This document shows, piece by piece, positions 45,167 through 58,960 of a stretch of DNA of 64,000 bases. The notes beneath the pieces were generated by a model. The model made no database searches, was not told where the DNA came from, and was given only the letters and a program-made list of their open reading frames with translations. The DNA is from Rhyacophila brunnea (lineage: Eukaryota > Arthropoda > Insecta > Trichoptera > Rhyacophilidae): the NCBI GenBank assembly GCA_022495005.1, contig JAGYXB010001951.1, positions 10,744,001 to 10,808,000 on the forward strand, written 5' to 3'. Within the stretch, counting starts at the first letter, position 1; every line of letters begins with the position of its first letter. A program made the translations under genes and the position numbers.

Positions 45167-48100
45167 TGATTTATTTCATAATAATTATGGAGATTTGATT
45201 TTACTGGTTACAATTTTATTAATCTGCCTGAAAATAATAAAATACCTATATATATATATGAAAAATACATAAAATAATTCCAAAGATGGATAAAAAAAAT
45301 CTCTTATAGGTAGGTGTATTATGCATATTTTAATGTCATATCTTTTCATCTTTAAGCAAAACCAGGCAGTCCAAGGGTGACACAATGGTGACCAAAATAG
45401 AGACGATATGACAATACTGGCTAGAACCAGACTGCAGAATTAGGGTACCGTTGAAAGGAAATGCTAGGATACTTTTATGTGCAAACAAACTTTCCTGCCT
45501 CGTGCTGCGACGGAATGCAACAATACGACAAAAAGCTACTCTGAAAGCTTACGTATTGCTACTTTCAAATTGGCACGTCGGAGCCTGCGCTGAAATTCAA
45601 TTTTATTTTGCTTTATTACACAATATTACCATAATGCGTTAGAGCAGTGAGTCTTCGGTTACTTCGCGATGTATTTAAACTGATCATGCAATAATACGCA
45701 CAAGATACATTTTTTTTGTTTAATGCATTAGTTACTAACCTGTTTGAAGTTTGAACTACATTAATAGTATTGTAGGCTCTGTTTACCCAAAACCTACCGA
45801 GGACTATATTGTAAAAGTCATCAGTGTCTATCAGTGGCGAAGACTCCATACTAGGTGATTATTCAAAACCTACCTTCTTAAGAAAAATATTTTTTAATTG
45901 CATATTGACATATTTATAAAGTTAATCACTTCATTATTTTATGTTATATAAAAATAATTTAATTTGCCAACGAGAGATGTCGTATATGTAGGAATGTATT
46001 ATAGTATTACACAGTTTACAAAACAACTGTAAAGGTATTAAAAAATATACCACAGCGCGCCGTAAATAAATAATAAACGCCGCGACGTCTCGACGTAAAT
46101 AAATCTCCGATTATGTGTGAAATCATTCTGAATTTTTTTCGTATGGACTTTACGTCTCGTAACCTCAACAAGTCTGCTGATTTGTACGTAATAAGGTAAG
46201 CTCCTATCGCAGAGCCTAAAACATTCGCGCATAATAATGTTGTCACGACTGCGCACTTTGTCCAAAATCATTAATAATTAGATAATTGAAAAAATAATTT
46301 CAACGGCGTTTAATCGAATATTAATACATAAATAAGTATAGATTGTTTTTATAAATAAAAATAAATTTTATCTAATGATTTTTGATGGGTATACATGTTT
46401 TGAAAAATACGTAATTTAAACACATCACTCATTTTTATGTCGTCAATGAGTTTTTGAAGTTTCATTGAATCAGTGTGTACCTATTCATTAGTAGTAAATA
46501 TCGTACTATTCTCGTAAGTATACCTGACAATTGTGCTCTTTTTATCAGATCTCCACAGCCTACCTCTTTCCAAAAGTCACCCTTCGCCTCTGGTGTCTAT
46601 ACCTGAAACCATCCATCACCACTTTTTGAGAATAGACAACCATGGAAAACCCGCTATTATAAGGGTAGACAATAAGTATGGTCACAGATAACACTGAAAT
46701 ATTAAACATTATTAAAAATAATTACAAGATAACAAGAACTTTTTATATACCACGTTATTAAATTTTCTGTTGAATCATATAAACTTGACAATTTTATGGA
46801 TTAATAAATACTTTTTTTTGTACTTGATAGAAATACTGAATAAATATAGAATACTGAAATGTCATTTTGACATTTCATATTGATTTTCATAGTAACGCAC
46901 GTATATATTAATAATTTAGTTGCTAGGACCCCCTTAGCAACCAATAATAGTGTTTTAATTTTTACGATTTTTTTCCGAAATAACTTTTCGTACAAAACAG
47001 AATTAACTGAAAATGAATTCAATTCTACTTAAAGATGGCTAAAAGTATTAAAAGAATGCATTGACATCGTGTTCTGATATATTCTAAAAGTTTCAAATGT
47101 CTACCTAGTCGGGAAGTCAGTTAAAAATCTTCAATCGTCAAGATGTGAGCTAATAAAAACTGGTAATTATCACGATATGCCTTAATAAATTATATTAGGT
47201 ATTGTGGTTAATAATTATAGTGGTGTGAGCCGTTTTATCGAGGCTGTATTGACCGGGCCATTTTTTTGTGGATGCGAAATGTTTTCGAGGGGGTAATAAT
47301 TTGCCTTATAATCAAGTGACAATAAACTTTTACAACATCAACACATTGTTCGTTATTTTAAAGTTCAATTAATATCATGCTAATATGTGAGTAGTTCTAT
47401 TCAATATATTTTTAGAATTGAATAGACCGACTACGAAGAATTTATGCGAAGTCAACAGTAAAAAATTAATGTAGATTTATGTAGGAGCCATCCGAGCCAT
47501 TTTCATTCCTATACTTTATTGAATTAATATGCATTTTCAACTCTTCATAATATCCGTATTTTATAATAAATCTGTACAAGCTAGTGTAAAACAAAAATTC
47601 ATTTATGATTTTATAATACCAAACAAATTTTCTAGTTATATTTATATACTTAACTATATAAAAGCTTTTCAAATTATTCAATATAAAAATATTTGGTCAG
47701 GTATGTAAATTTAATAAGATATTGATACACCAATAAAGTAAAACATTATAATAAATAATTATTCATAAAATCCTGTTTGTTTGGCGAATGACGCACACCG
47801 CGACCACAAGCGGTGGACCAAGTTGATTCGAATTACGGAAGGTATCGTGTATCGTGTATCGGACTGGACCTGGTCCCGGCCTCGGTGCATATGCGAGGAT
47901 GTTTTTTTATTCAACAATGCGAGCCACCAGCCTACCGGGTTACTCCTCATGTAAGTTTTGCGTTGAGCACGTCTGGCTTGAGAAACGGTACTTTAAAAAT
48001 ATACCTACATGAACATCGTTATTTCTCAACAAAAACTTGCTAAATAAATACTAGACTACCTATACCTACTAATTAATTAACATTATTTTGAATTAAATTC

Positions 48101-49180
48101 ATTTTTAATTACGACTGAATACAAGCAAGATTTAAGAATATAAAATTCATTTTATTAAAAGCAAATTAATGTTTAAAAGCCTTCAATTAACTTTCGTTAT
48201 AGTTTGTACATACATATTAACCTAGATAATTATTTGTATCAACAACATAACTTAATGTGTGCGTTAATCGCCTCCAGGAAACTTCTCTACTTCCCTTTGT
48301 CTACTATAAGCTCTCTGTAGTGTATTAGTTTCGGAGATAATGTGTATCTTTTAACACAGTAATAACCACCACAGTTTCGGTGAGATGACCCTCATTTTAT
48401 CTTCTAGTCTATTGACTAGAAGCCTTTTGAATAGTTGGGTGTCATCCATCTTTGAGAGATGACTTGATCAATGGGGTCGACCTATTTTCACGCAATATAC
48501 AATTAAGGGAATGGTGTACCTACCTACAACGTATGCAATAATTCACAATACACGACCCTTACACTATGATGTAAATATTGTTTAGTAATGATAAACACAT
48601 TATTTAAAATAAAACAAAAATATAATACACATAATGATCATAACATTAATTTATTGTCTTCTGTCGTCTTGGCCGATCACCCTTAACCCTGTAGAGATTT
48701 TACAAAAGTGAATTACACCGCTGCAGGTTTCACATGGTATGGGGTTAAGGGGTAGAAAATGGACCTAGGAAAATAGCGCATCATTGTGCTTGTCTTATAA
48801 AATTTTATATAAATATTGTCTATTTAACATACACAACGTAGTGAACATAGAAAAATAAAAGAAAATATACCCTTTTAAATAAGTAAACATGGCTCAATAA
48901 ACTATTCAAAGATCTAGTAAGTTTTCTTTGAAATTTTGAATGAAATTCAAGTAAAGTTTCTTCACAATAGCTGCTAATGCAATTCGTTCATAAATTACCA
49001 GCATTGTTCTTTGAGTAAATAATACAATTTCTCTCGAGTAACAACCAGTTTGTTACATATTTCATTCAGACAAGTTTCAACAATAATTTATTTGGTCTCA
49101 CTAAAGTTTAAAAATGTTTTCCCAATTATTTATTTCTATACAAACTAACCTATTCAACTATTTATGTCAATTTGCTAAAT
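45167..49180. other. Long region without an assignable gene
   Basis: GC-richer patches at 45430-45600, 46070-46260 and 47770-47990 are open in more than one frame but show no family motif. A nine-base-arm hairpin (GAAATGTCA-TTT-TGACATTTC) is at 46857-46877. The patch at 48121-48165 weakly resembles a family A tail. Confidence 0.4.
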
Positions 49181-49247
49181 GGCCCCTGATATTAACGAAT
49201 GGTAAAGCTTATAAAGTCGTACGTCGCGGGTTTGATTTCACGTGTCG
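49181..49247 (+). mobile_element. tRNA-like SINE head
   Basis: GGCCCCTGATATTAACGAAT and GGTAAAGCTTATAAAGTCG precede a B box CGGGTTTGATTTCACG. The arms pair poorly; it is likely an old tRNA-derived repeat. Confidence 0.35.
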
Positions 49248-50038
49248 TTTTTCAATATTTATTTAAATCGAAAATATGAATCTAATAAATTTATAAAACG
49301 ACTAATGTCCTTTTTACTGGAAAAAGTAAAACCTGTTAAGTAAATCGGCCATTATACGGTTACGTGTAAATTGTACGTAAAACATTTCACCGTCGCACAG
49401 TTCACCGTGAGCTTTCTTATCGGAAACAGATGACCGTATAGGTACTGTAGCTGTTATGTAGTATAGTAGCGATCAAATATCTATTTTTTAATGTACCAAA
49501 TTATTCTGCAATAATATATTCCCAGTGAATCAATTTCCAGTAAACAAATCTTAGCTAGATCAGCAAATTGATTGGCGATATTAGATACGGTATATTATTA
49601 CATCATATCACAGCACATTATATCATTACGGTGTATTAGCCGAATAATCATTTTTCATGGTATAATATTTTCTTACGACGGTAATAATAAATAATATTTC
49701 ACAAGCTACTCGATTTAAAACGCTGACTCTATAATTAGTCCAATATGATTATGTACCAGAATTTAATGTTAATGTATTACTTTTTATTGTATAAATAACA
49801 AAGAATAATTTATCTAAATGTCACTCGAATCCAAGTACCTATCTCGTAACTATCTCAGTAGATTATAATATGTACTATCATTGTATAATATACTATTGTA
49901 CCGATACGATGCTAATAAATCTCACCCTGCTACATCGTAGACTTCATTATCATCATCCTCAACCCACACATCTCGGTCTCAAATTTTATTAGATTCAATA
50001 TTAACATTAATTCAATTTTCATAGTTGATTTTGACAAA

Positions 50039-50085
50039 ATTCACGAATTCACGAATTCACGAATGAAAACCTAACCTAACCTAAC
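50039..50085. repeat. Short tandem repeats: TTCACGAA and CCTAA
   Basis: Three units of TTCACGAA-type repeat (50039-50064) are followed by three CCTAA units (50070-50085), the reverse of the insect telomere repeat TTAGG. Confidence 0.7.
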
Positions 50086-52539
50086 AAATAATCCAGTATA
50101 TCGGCTATTTTCAAAAAATTTCTACTGCTAGCTTCCTGTAAAGTGTAAATTGACAAGAACCGTGTTTTATTTAGATTTAGAATTTTATGTCAGTACTATA
50201 CGACCCAAACAGGTTGCACGGTATTTAATATACGGCCATATATTTCCTATAAAACATTTCATGGTGAAATGTGATACTGCGAACTGCATACGTACAAGTT
50301 TCCGGATACGCCATTATCCACATCAAATACCTAGTAGAGCAAACGAAAAAAAATATTATTCAAATTCTAAATTATTAATCTTGTAAATAGTATACGAAAA
50401 GAAAATGGATATAATATGTTTAAATTCATTATCAAAAAGAGTGTAATAATTTTGTCTGTAACTTTACTAATAATGCAATTTTTAATAATTCACAAAATAC
50501 GATGATGAGTAAATTAAAAGTTGGCATTCATAAACAACAATTCCTCCGCTTAACATACTTTCATATACCGTGAAAAAATGTTCATTACGTAACTTATAAC
50601 CTATCTTATAAAATAAACTAATATAGCATTAAAATTAAAGGACCTATATTTGTTTTTTTTTCCTAATAAAATATCATTTTTTGACAGTCGCATAAAAATC
50701 GTTAATTTGTTGCGACAGCAGCTATTTTCACGTGTGTAACTATTTTCTGTAGTAATCTATAAACAGTCGGTATACTGAGGTGAATGACGGCTGAGAATTT
50801 AATTTCCTGTGCCTCGGACACTTTTCGTATCGAGATGCTTCCGTTTTCCAATCCTAAAGTCACTAACTTCCCTCTTATAAAGTGCTATCAGCCGTTTCGA
50901 AATAAAATCAATGTTTGTTGGGACTACCGTTATATAATTTACTAAAAAAATGTAAATAGATACCCAAAAATAAAAATAGATAATTTTGACAATATTTGGT
51001 AATAGATATTTATTATACAACTATTTGTTTACTTACAAATCCTACAGAAAATCCTAAAGATATGTACCTATCATATATTAATTATTACATTTTTGGTATT
51101 ATTTTTAAAAGTCGTATTTCCTGTCTATATAAGCCACGTAATGCCACTAAAAAAGACATAAAATACAGCTATTATTATACAAAGATTTCTTATTGAAATT
51201 TGAAAATATTTAAAGTTATTTAACGTATAACATACTGGTTATATGTCATCCTGTATTCACATTGAAATGTTTATAGGTGGGTTTCAGAAACCAATGTGTT
51301 TACGTTAGGTACTTTTAAATTAATTTAATTAATTCATCTTCGCTAGAATAAAGTAGGTTTAAAATAAATAGTTTAGAATTTATATAAGTGAATACGTATA
51401 GGTACATACCCACAGCAATAATAACACAATTTTAAATCAAACATGCTTCCATTTCTCTTAGAATTGTTTTTCCAACTGAAAATAATCATTCCCTCTACTC
51501 AACTTTAATTAAAAATTTTATTAGCTTTTCTAATACTACATAGCCGTTTGTCTATACTTACATACTATTCAGTTTTGATAATAATTATAATATTAAATAA
51601 ACTCAAACTCGTACTTTGATAAAGACCATGTGTCATGAAATACCTTTTATATTATGTCTTGAACACTAAGCAATAAATATTTTTTGTTGAACAATCTTAA
51701 CTTACTCAAAATGAACTTTTTAATTTTAAGTACTTAAACTAACAATACATGCTAAGAAAGTGGACGTATAAGTTATTTATGCCTGCACAATCTTTAATTT
51801 GAATACTATCCAAATATAAGTTGCGACGATTATTGTCGAAAGATCCTTTCAAATGTTTAAAATAACCTTTTCTATGTTCTGCGTTCTACATAATATGTTA
51901 AGTACACTAATAAATATGAAAATAACATACGCCATTTTATAATAATATCATAATCATACAAAAGGATTGTTTCCTTTTTGTAGAAACAATCAAGTGGGTA
52001 CGTTCGGTATCGGCTATCGGCCCCTACGAAGTCACAAATTTCCTGCTTACACAATTTAATAACGGTTGAGTATTGACATTCGGCCATAACGGCAATCAAA
52101 TCCAGCTACATTGTCGTAAAAGTACAAACTCGGGAACTAATTATAGCTTTGAATCCATCGGAGTTTCATTGCTTGGGGCAAGCAAAGTTCGATGAGAGCA
52201 AGTTGTTTCCGAAACAAATTTGTGTACGAAACAATACAGTAGTAAATGTGCCGAATAGTACCGGAAATATTTGCCGTTGTAGGTCTCGGAACATAGAAAT
52301 GGTGCATACTTACATTGAATTTTATTTGACTAAAAGCTTATAAGTTTTATATATCAACAAGTTTTCATAATATTAGCATTAACGAAGAAATAAATTAGCT
52401 AAAAATAGGAAGATTATGATGACTAAGAATAACCATTTCTCATTAATAAATAGGGTTATGATCACTAAAGTAAATAGAGCTGTCAATCTTTTTTCTGATT
52501 TTTCCTTTATATTATGTATATCAAAATTACCGGAGACTA
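50086..52539. other. AT-rich region without an assignable gene
   Basis: Frames at 50150-50386, 51872-52099 (-) and 52149-52343 (+) are open but unrecognised. No repeat with a second copy was noticed. Confidence 0.4.
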
Positions 52540-53040
52540 CATAAGTCGACACGGGTTGACCTGTGAGAAGGTGAGATGAGTGGTGCTAAAAGATACTGTT
52601 CGCATTCTGTCATCAATGATATTCTTTAGCGCTCTCTGATGCAGGATCATCAAAGTAAGGAAACTTTTGGCAAACAACCCGATGGTATTACAATCATCCC
52701 ATGGAAAGAGGAGGGATACATGGCTTGGGATGCCAATATGATGTGGTAAATACAGTCGTAGCATCTCACTTCAATAAATAAGTTGAATCGTTGAGCTCAG
52801 CAACTATCTTGACTGAAGCGGACATATCCAAAAATCTAAATTCCTATTTTCTTAGAGTTTCGGGACCCTTCGTTATGAGGAAAGTAGCATAGGTCAGTTA
52901 TCGATTGACTGACAAAATATGTGAATGATGCTCGGTTAAGTATCTTATAATACGAATATGCAAATCTCTTGGGGTATTCAGGAGACTGGAGAAGATACTT
53001 TACATACCAGGGGACACCTATGGTATCTATATCAGCTTGA
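52540..53040 (+). pseudogene. Retrotransposon pol C-terminal remnant (RPDG...WD block)
   Basis: With stops and shifts, the + strand reads HSVINDIL, QPDGITIIPWKEEGYMAWDA, HLTSINK, TEADISKN, FLRVSGPFVMRK and ISLGVFRRL-like remains. The order HxxINDII, RPDGxTxxPW...WDxT, ASH, A-E-x(4)-K-Y and V-x-GP is the C-terminal part of a pol protein common in invertebrate retroelements. The PDG...WD spacing looks like a PD-(D/E)XK-type nuclease core, which is inference. The copy is dead. Confidence 0.55.
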
Positions 53041-54342
53041 TAAAAATGTTTTTAATTATATATATAATATTTTCTATGGTAATCTATTTTTATTGTTTTC
53101 ATTGTTTATTTTTATATAATTTAAAATTTGAAACTGCCTAAAATCGATCGATGTTCCCACCGCGTGTAATGTTATGTAATGACTACTGAGTCAATAAAAA
53201 AACGTTAAATTTACTATATAAGTACATAAGTAGAGTAAGTATTTCTTATATTTAAAATACTAAAATACGAGAAAAAATGACCTTAATAGCTACAAGTATT
53301 AAAAACAGAATATTTATTAAAGAAATATAAAAAGTTTTCAATTCAACATTCAGACCTCTGAAAACGAAAGAGTTTTATAAAATAACAACAATTTTCTTTT
53401 TCTTCCTGGAGCAAAAAACATATTCTTTCATTTGCGGTCAGCGAGCCGTGAAAATTGAGTACATTTCAATAATTTGATTAAGTTCGTTTCATCGAAGCAT
53501 TTATTTTATTCAATTCAAAGAAATTCGCAAGACTGAAAAAACAATTTTCTGAAAATACAAAACGCAGGGGTCCTCTTTCGCGTGGTAGTAAGTTTGTGTA
53601 CAAAACAAAAACAGTATACAGAGTATTGTAATTTTAAACAGTTCAAAAGGAGTCCCTTTATAAAACAAACACCGCGTTTATTGGACTGTTCTTTAAAAGT
53701 GAGCAGGTTTGGAGTTTTTTTAATAAAATTTAAATTACCATTTTTACTCCCAAAATATAATATGGTAGGTACGATCAATATTCTGAAGGTTATCTAAACA
53801 GAGTTTTGTATCGACCTTTTCCATAACGCTAGTTTCAAAACTATTTCTATAAAAAATAGTAATATATTATTAGCAGTACCTACCTGTATTGATTTCTTTG
53901 TAAACGTGAATGAATTGAATTTTACTGTTACAATTTTTTATATGCAAACTATTTTCATTGACAAGCTCTGGCAATTATTAACATTATCAATATTTTTAAC
54001 AATTATTATTACATCAAAACAATTATTATTACAATTAACAAACAATTATTATTACAATTATTATAAACATCAAAATTAAAATATAAGTTAAGTCATAAAA
54101 TAATAAAAATTCAAACATACTAATTTCCTTAATTATTTTCAGGATTTTTAAAAATGTTTGGTTAAAAAATTTAGTAAACTAGATCAAAAACGTATCAATA
54201 TTTTAAAACAGACGCGTGTTATATTTTAATGCAAATAATACTTAACCTCTTTTATTTTCATATCGATAATATCAATATAGGTACAACCTAGAACGGATGC
54301 TTATGTGAAGACAAAGTACCCTAATTGACGATCCGCGTAGAA
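53041..54342. other. AT-rich noncoding; tandem ACAATTATTATT
   Basis: An imperfect array of ACAATTATTATTA units spans 53999-54064. Overlapping frames at 53515-53797 lie on both strands without motifs. No gene is seen. Confidence 0.45.
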
Positions 54343-55029
54343 CAGTGTCTGCCAAACTGTGTGCCGTAGCACACTCGTGTGACGCAAGAAGTCTTAGGGT
54401 GTGCCGCAAAGGAAAAAACCTCAAAACTGTTCATTTTAAATAATACTACGCATTTAAATCTTGTTCTATCTTAAAGAAATTCAACATCTACATATTCAAC
54501 TAAATATTTGTCACGTTCGTAAGTAGTGGTCGACGTGACACAGGGATACAGTGACGCTGGCATAGACGCAGCGTAGTGAGTGTGAAAGTGTCTCATTTTC
54601 TTAGGTAGAGTTGTCAGCATTTTGGGTATCGCTTTGGAGTCGATATTCTCGATTGGCTACAACAGCAATTAAATCTCTGTTGCCATTTGGATCGTCGTAT
54701 TTTTGCGAATTTGGTTTTTCAGCGCACCTGGAAATGAAATCAAAAAATGAGAGCGGTCACAGGTGGTAGATGAGGAGTTACGTGTTTGTTTATCTAATTG
54801 AGAGCTGCGTTTTGACAGAATTCGTTCTAAAAATCAATTGCATCCTTCTCACTAATAAAATTATTAGCACCTATGTACCTACATATATTATGTTGATAAA
54901 ATAATAAAATGTTAAAAAAAAAGTTGCCTATACTATGATTTACTTTATTCATATTAATAAGGTACATTTCCTTTTTCAGGCATTTTTTCATTTGGTGTGC
55001 CGTGAAGTAAAAAGGTATAGCAGGCACTG
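54343..55029 (+). mobile_element. hAT element, internally deleted, perfect 8-base duplication
   Basis: The ends are CAGTGTCTGCCAAACTGTGT and, inward from the right, CAGTGCCTGCTATACC. The flanks are GCGTAGAA at 54335-54342 and again at 55030-55037, exactly. The interior keeps a transposase C-terminal scrap on the + strand. Both subterminal regions contain GGTGTGCCG words. At 687 bases it cannot encode a full hAT transposase of about 600 residues. Confidence 0.88.
54751..54855 (+). pseudogene. hAT transposase C-terminal remnant
   Basis: One frame reads ERSQVVDEELRVCLSN, a stop, then ELRFDRIRSKNQLHPSH and TAA. The DLRxxLS...P-x-FDxIxxxxQxxPSH ending is typical of hAT transposases of the ZBED/SCAND3-like group. 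A stop sits just upstream (TGA) and another inside. Confidence 0.65.
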
Positions 55030-55826
55030 GCGTAGAAGATACGAGTAAGATCTAAAAGCCCTTCGAATATCGTTCCTCAATTTATTGTTCCTGAAAATTA
55101 AATTTGAATGCATCAATACATTCTCTCAAAAATATATAATATTATTTGACTTAAATTCATTATAAATAACTAATAAATTATTTTTGTTCGACCTTACAAA
55201 GATTTTGCAGTAAAAAATAATTAATATTATGTTGTAATAATACGGCCATATTTTCAAATTATTGTTCCATTTCATTTTGTCAAAACACACTTCTTTCTTT
55301 TCAATACTTTTTATCTGTTGATATGGCCACAATAAATATATAACAAATCACTCATTTCTTGCAATTCCCTTTATATATTAAGCTCAGAGAGCAAATACAG
55401 ACGAAAGTCAGACAGCAAAAACATACGAAACGGCAGTCTGCAGTCAGTAGGTAGAGCTTAGCGCTTACCCTGAGGCTCTCCCAACACTCGCCATAAAACT
55501 TGATTAAAAATACTCCAATACGCACCGAGCCGAGACTCTGCGCAGAGCTTTTGTGAAACACAGCCTTCATTCTGGTCTTGGGAAATTGAAATTCTAATAA
55601 AAACGAAACAATTCGACTAAATCTAGTTTGTGCTTTGCTACACTTTGTATTGCTATTGACTATTTTTCTTTCAAGTTATGTTAATTGAATTAAATTTTAT
55701 TTTTTATATGAAATTTAAATTAATGTTTCTTAATAAAAACTCAATATCACATCGCAAATGAAGTATATACGTCGTTCTATTTCATTAACATGTACTGAAA
55801 GTAATAACATATATTTCGTACAATGA
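55030..55826. other. Noncoding, with a GC-richer patch
   Basis: Positions 55380-55570 have GAGCTTAGCGCTTACC and CTCTGCGCAGAGC (a palindrome) and one open minus frame, none recognised. It may be an unclassified element. Confidence 0.35.
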
Positions 55827-56400
55827 TTTGAGTTGCCCCATCTCTATAATATATAGCCACGGTTTGTGCCCGGCCGCCTTCCATGATGCTATAGCCGTGT
55901 CAAAATGAAAAGATTTTAGTGCCACACTTCCTTGCCCCGAAGCGATGCTATACGGGATTGCTGTAGCAACCATACACCTTAGTGCTCAAAGAAAGAGTTT
56001 TAGAAAATAAAAAGAATCTTGACTTGCTCTGCTGTCATTTATCTTTAATGACATGAAAAGTGTCCTCTGTACCCGTGTACTGAAACTCTGACAAAACAGA
56101 GGAGGAATTATTCCGCCCTCCATATGACGCAGCGAAATTTTCAAATGCCTCAAAGTTGGCCTTGGTTGATATCAAGTCGGCGTGGCCAATCGGGTCCGTA
56201 TGTGGACGGACCTTGGCAAATAGCTCCGCTCAGTCGGATCCCATTAACGAGCAGTCCCAAAGAACATGTTCAGCGTCTTGATGGTCGTACCCGCATGTGC
56301 TTTCCGGCCCATGTCCTCTCAAACGAAAACCATGCAGCTTGGCTGCGAAGTCACTATGGCCGGTCAGGAACTGAGTTACCCACTTCTATATTGTGGCTTT
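55827..56400 (-). pseudogene. R1-like LINE pol C-terminus and 3' UTR, copy 2
   Basis: In one minus frame: KWVTQFLTGHSDFAAKLHGF, RLRGHGPESTCGYDHQDAEH, VLWDCSLMGSD, one stop, AELFAKVRPHTDPIGHADLI and FEAFENFAASYGGRNNSS. QFLTGHGxF...LHxxxL...C-x-CG...ExxxHVLxxC is the zinc-knuckle end of R1/Jockey-type pol. Here the first Cys of the knuckle is not obvious. The 3' UTR shares its end with 15926-16350. One internal stop and deletion of the Ser/Asp-rich tail mark it as dead. Confidence 0.75.
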
Positions 56401-58594
56401 TTGAAAAACTCCATAACCACATAATTTCATACCACACACACCGATGGTGACTATAATATGAATAAAGCACTGGATTTTTGTGCTGGATTTCAGAGTTAAA
56501 TTCTTGACCAGGTTACAATAATATTAATACATATGTGGGGGTCATGGTCATACATATGGTGTGATGGTCGTCAGAAGGAGAGATGAGAAGTCGAGATTTG
56601 GTGGTTGCTCCGATGGATAGAGAAACGAGTTTTATTTGCAGCGTAAACAGTCGGTACAAGACTATGTTACAGTAGTTATGTTACAATACTTATGATACTG
56701 TTCCGAGGTCCGATCTCGGTAGAATGAGATGTTGTGCGGAGCGATTTTGAGACTGACATACTAACAGACCGGGAACTTATATTCGAGTGACATATCCAAT
56801 GAATTATGATCCGCTATTTATTGACGTAATCACAATCAAAATAATATATTGAAAAGAATATTTAGGAAATAATTATTAGAATATTGATTCAGCTACTATA
56901 ATATATGGAGTTTGCATCATCGGATATAGTTGACGATGTGGAAAAATTAATATCGTGGAAACAATCATTGTAATCAGCTGTCTACGGAGTTTGCTATAAT
57001 TGGACACTACGGTAAATGGATATTTAATATCGTCGATCAATATGCTGACATGGATTTAGGTAGTTATCACCATACATATTTCTGATTTTCTCAACCCTGA
57101 ATGTTTATGTGATTATTTGACTGCTACTACATGTACTACCAACACATTGATTTCATTCAACAAAGCCATTACGAGAAAATTTTGTTGCAATATTAATCAC
57201 GTGATTATACTGAAAATATTGTTTTAACTCTGAACTATGTTAACCGGAGAGAACATCGTGTGTGAGTATGGCGAAGTAAAGAGCGCTAATCGTATTATGC
57301 TGGTCCACCCTAGTATTGTCACTGTCACAATGATGAGGACTTGCGTAATACTGCTGACAATATTCGATCTCCGTATTCGTATTAATATTTTGGAAAGAAA
57401 TTACATGATTCAGGAAATAATATTACGCAAGTATTCATTAATTATAAGTACCCAGTTATATTAGTTTTATCCATGTGAAAATTGCGACATTTTTTTAAAA
57501 TAATATTATTAAATTTAATTATAATTAGGTGTAGTAGTATATGTATTATTAACTCATAATACCATGTGAATTTGTTTATTACAATCAATAGTCAAAAAAT
57601 AAGGTACGTGTTATATGATTAAACTTATGATAGCCTTGTAAAATACATTTATAATATTTCTACTAATAATAATAAAATAATTATATTTTCACCAAATTAT
57701 TTAAAATACATAATTTTATACCGTACCCAGTGTGGATACTAAATTTATTATAATTAGTTTATTTCAGTTAAGTTATATTTTTGTGATTTTCATATTTTGT
57801 TAAGTTGTAACAGAATTTTTTATAATAATATTGTAGTTTAAAACCACTGTTAAAAATTAAAAATATCTGTTGATCTAATGTACGACAAAAATCTATGCAT
57901 TTACTTTTATGATGATGTTATACAAAAATAAAAATTTGAATTTATACCAATAAATTTAATTATAATGCTGACGAGTTTTACGGCATAACATGATTACAAA
58001 AAATAAAACGTTGATAAACCTGCAACTACCCATTTGGCCATCTTTGGAAAAGTCCTGGAAATATCATTTTCATAGACTCACACCATTTTTCCAGAGTAGA
58101 AATTTCACCGAAAATATTAAGGGTTCGTATCTTGGATACAATGAAATGCGGTTACGAATAGGTTTCACAGGGGATGGTATTTCCATTAAATTTATTATGA
58201 ACTATCACATAATAAATAATTATCAGGCTTTTTTATTGCGATTATTAAAAGAAAAATTCTTATTTCTTAACGAATTCTTAATTAATTAATTTTGTTTTCA
58301 TTGCAATGTATTTTCTGATATTTTCCCCTCCATAATATTATAGACCTACTCAATAATATATTTTTTTATATATATTTTAAAGCACTAGTGAACTATAATA
58401 TGTTAATTAATTCAACTATGATTAAACAATGACGTATGTTTCATAATATGGATGAATTATTCCGCCAATCCCGTGTTAATCCGCTACTCATAATAAAAAT
58501 ATTTTATTGAAATAACTACTATACTCTGTTATAATGTAATGAGCCAAATATTCATTCGTAATCGTCTACGTTTACGTAACTGATATCATTTACT
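56401..58594. other. Noncoding or unassigned
   Basis: Frames at 57237-57464 and 57990-58289 (+) are open without recognisable motifs. A patch at 56520-56800 is less AT-rich. Nothing else is identified. Confidence 0.4.
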
Positions 58595-58960
58595 CTATAC
58601 CTCAGCTGAGGCATGGTCTAAAAAGATCGTGTCTAGGCGACGCGCGGATTGTGCAAATGACGCGAGCCGAACGAAATATAATTTGTTATAAAAATTCAAC
58701 ATGCGTCCTTTTTATGTTATGTTTATTATTATATTCGTAATAATAATAGTATATTCATTGACATGTTTTTTTTCAAATACATGCGAAACGTTTTTTAGTA
58801 ATCTTTACACGATTTAAGAATATGTTCCTCCAACGCCATCACAAAACAAATCGACAAGCAAACAGCAAACGACTATCGCTCTCCGAATGGCAACGCGGCC
58901 GAAATTTCGTTCCACATACAGTTGAAAATTATTTTCTGTTTCACTTACGTACGCTCTTAA
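58595..58960 (+). mobile_element. Half-copy of the 10383 palindromic element
   Basis: CTATACCTCAGCTGAGGCAT and GGTCTAAAAAGATCGTG match the right terminus of 10383-11023. The following 300 bases match its left arm, including the stretch missing from that copy's right arm (CTTTACACGATTTAAGAA, CAAATCGAC). It ends near the fold centre, so only one arm is present. Confidence 0.6.

Noticed and set aside
56124..56450. A 108-codon + frame
   Set aside because: The minus strand carries the QFLTGH and Cys/His motifs of LINE pol; the + frame is its shadow.
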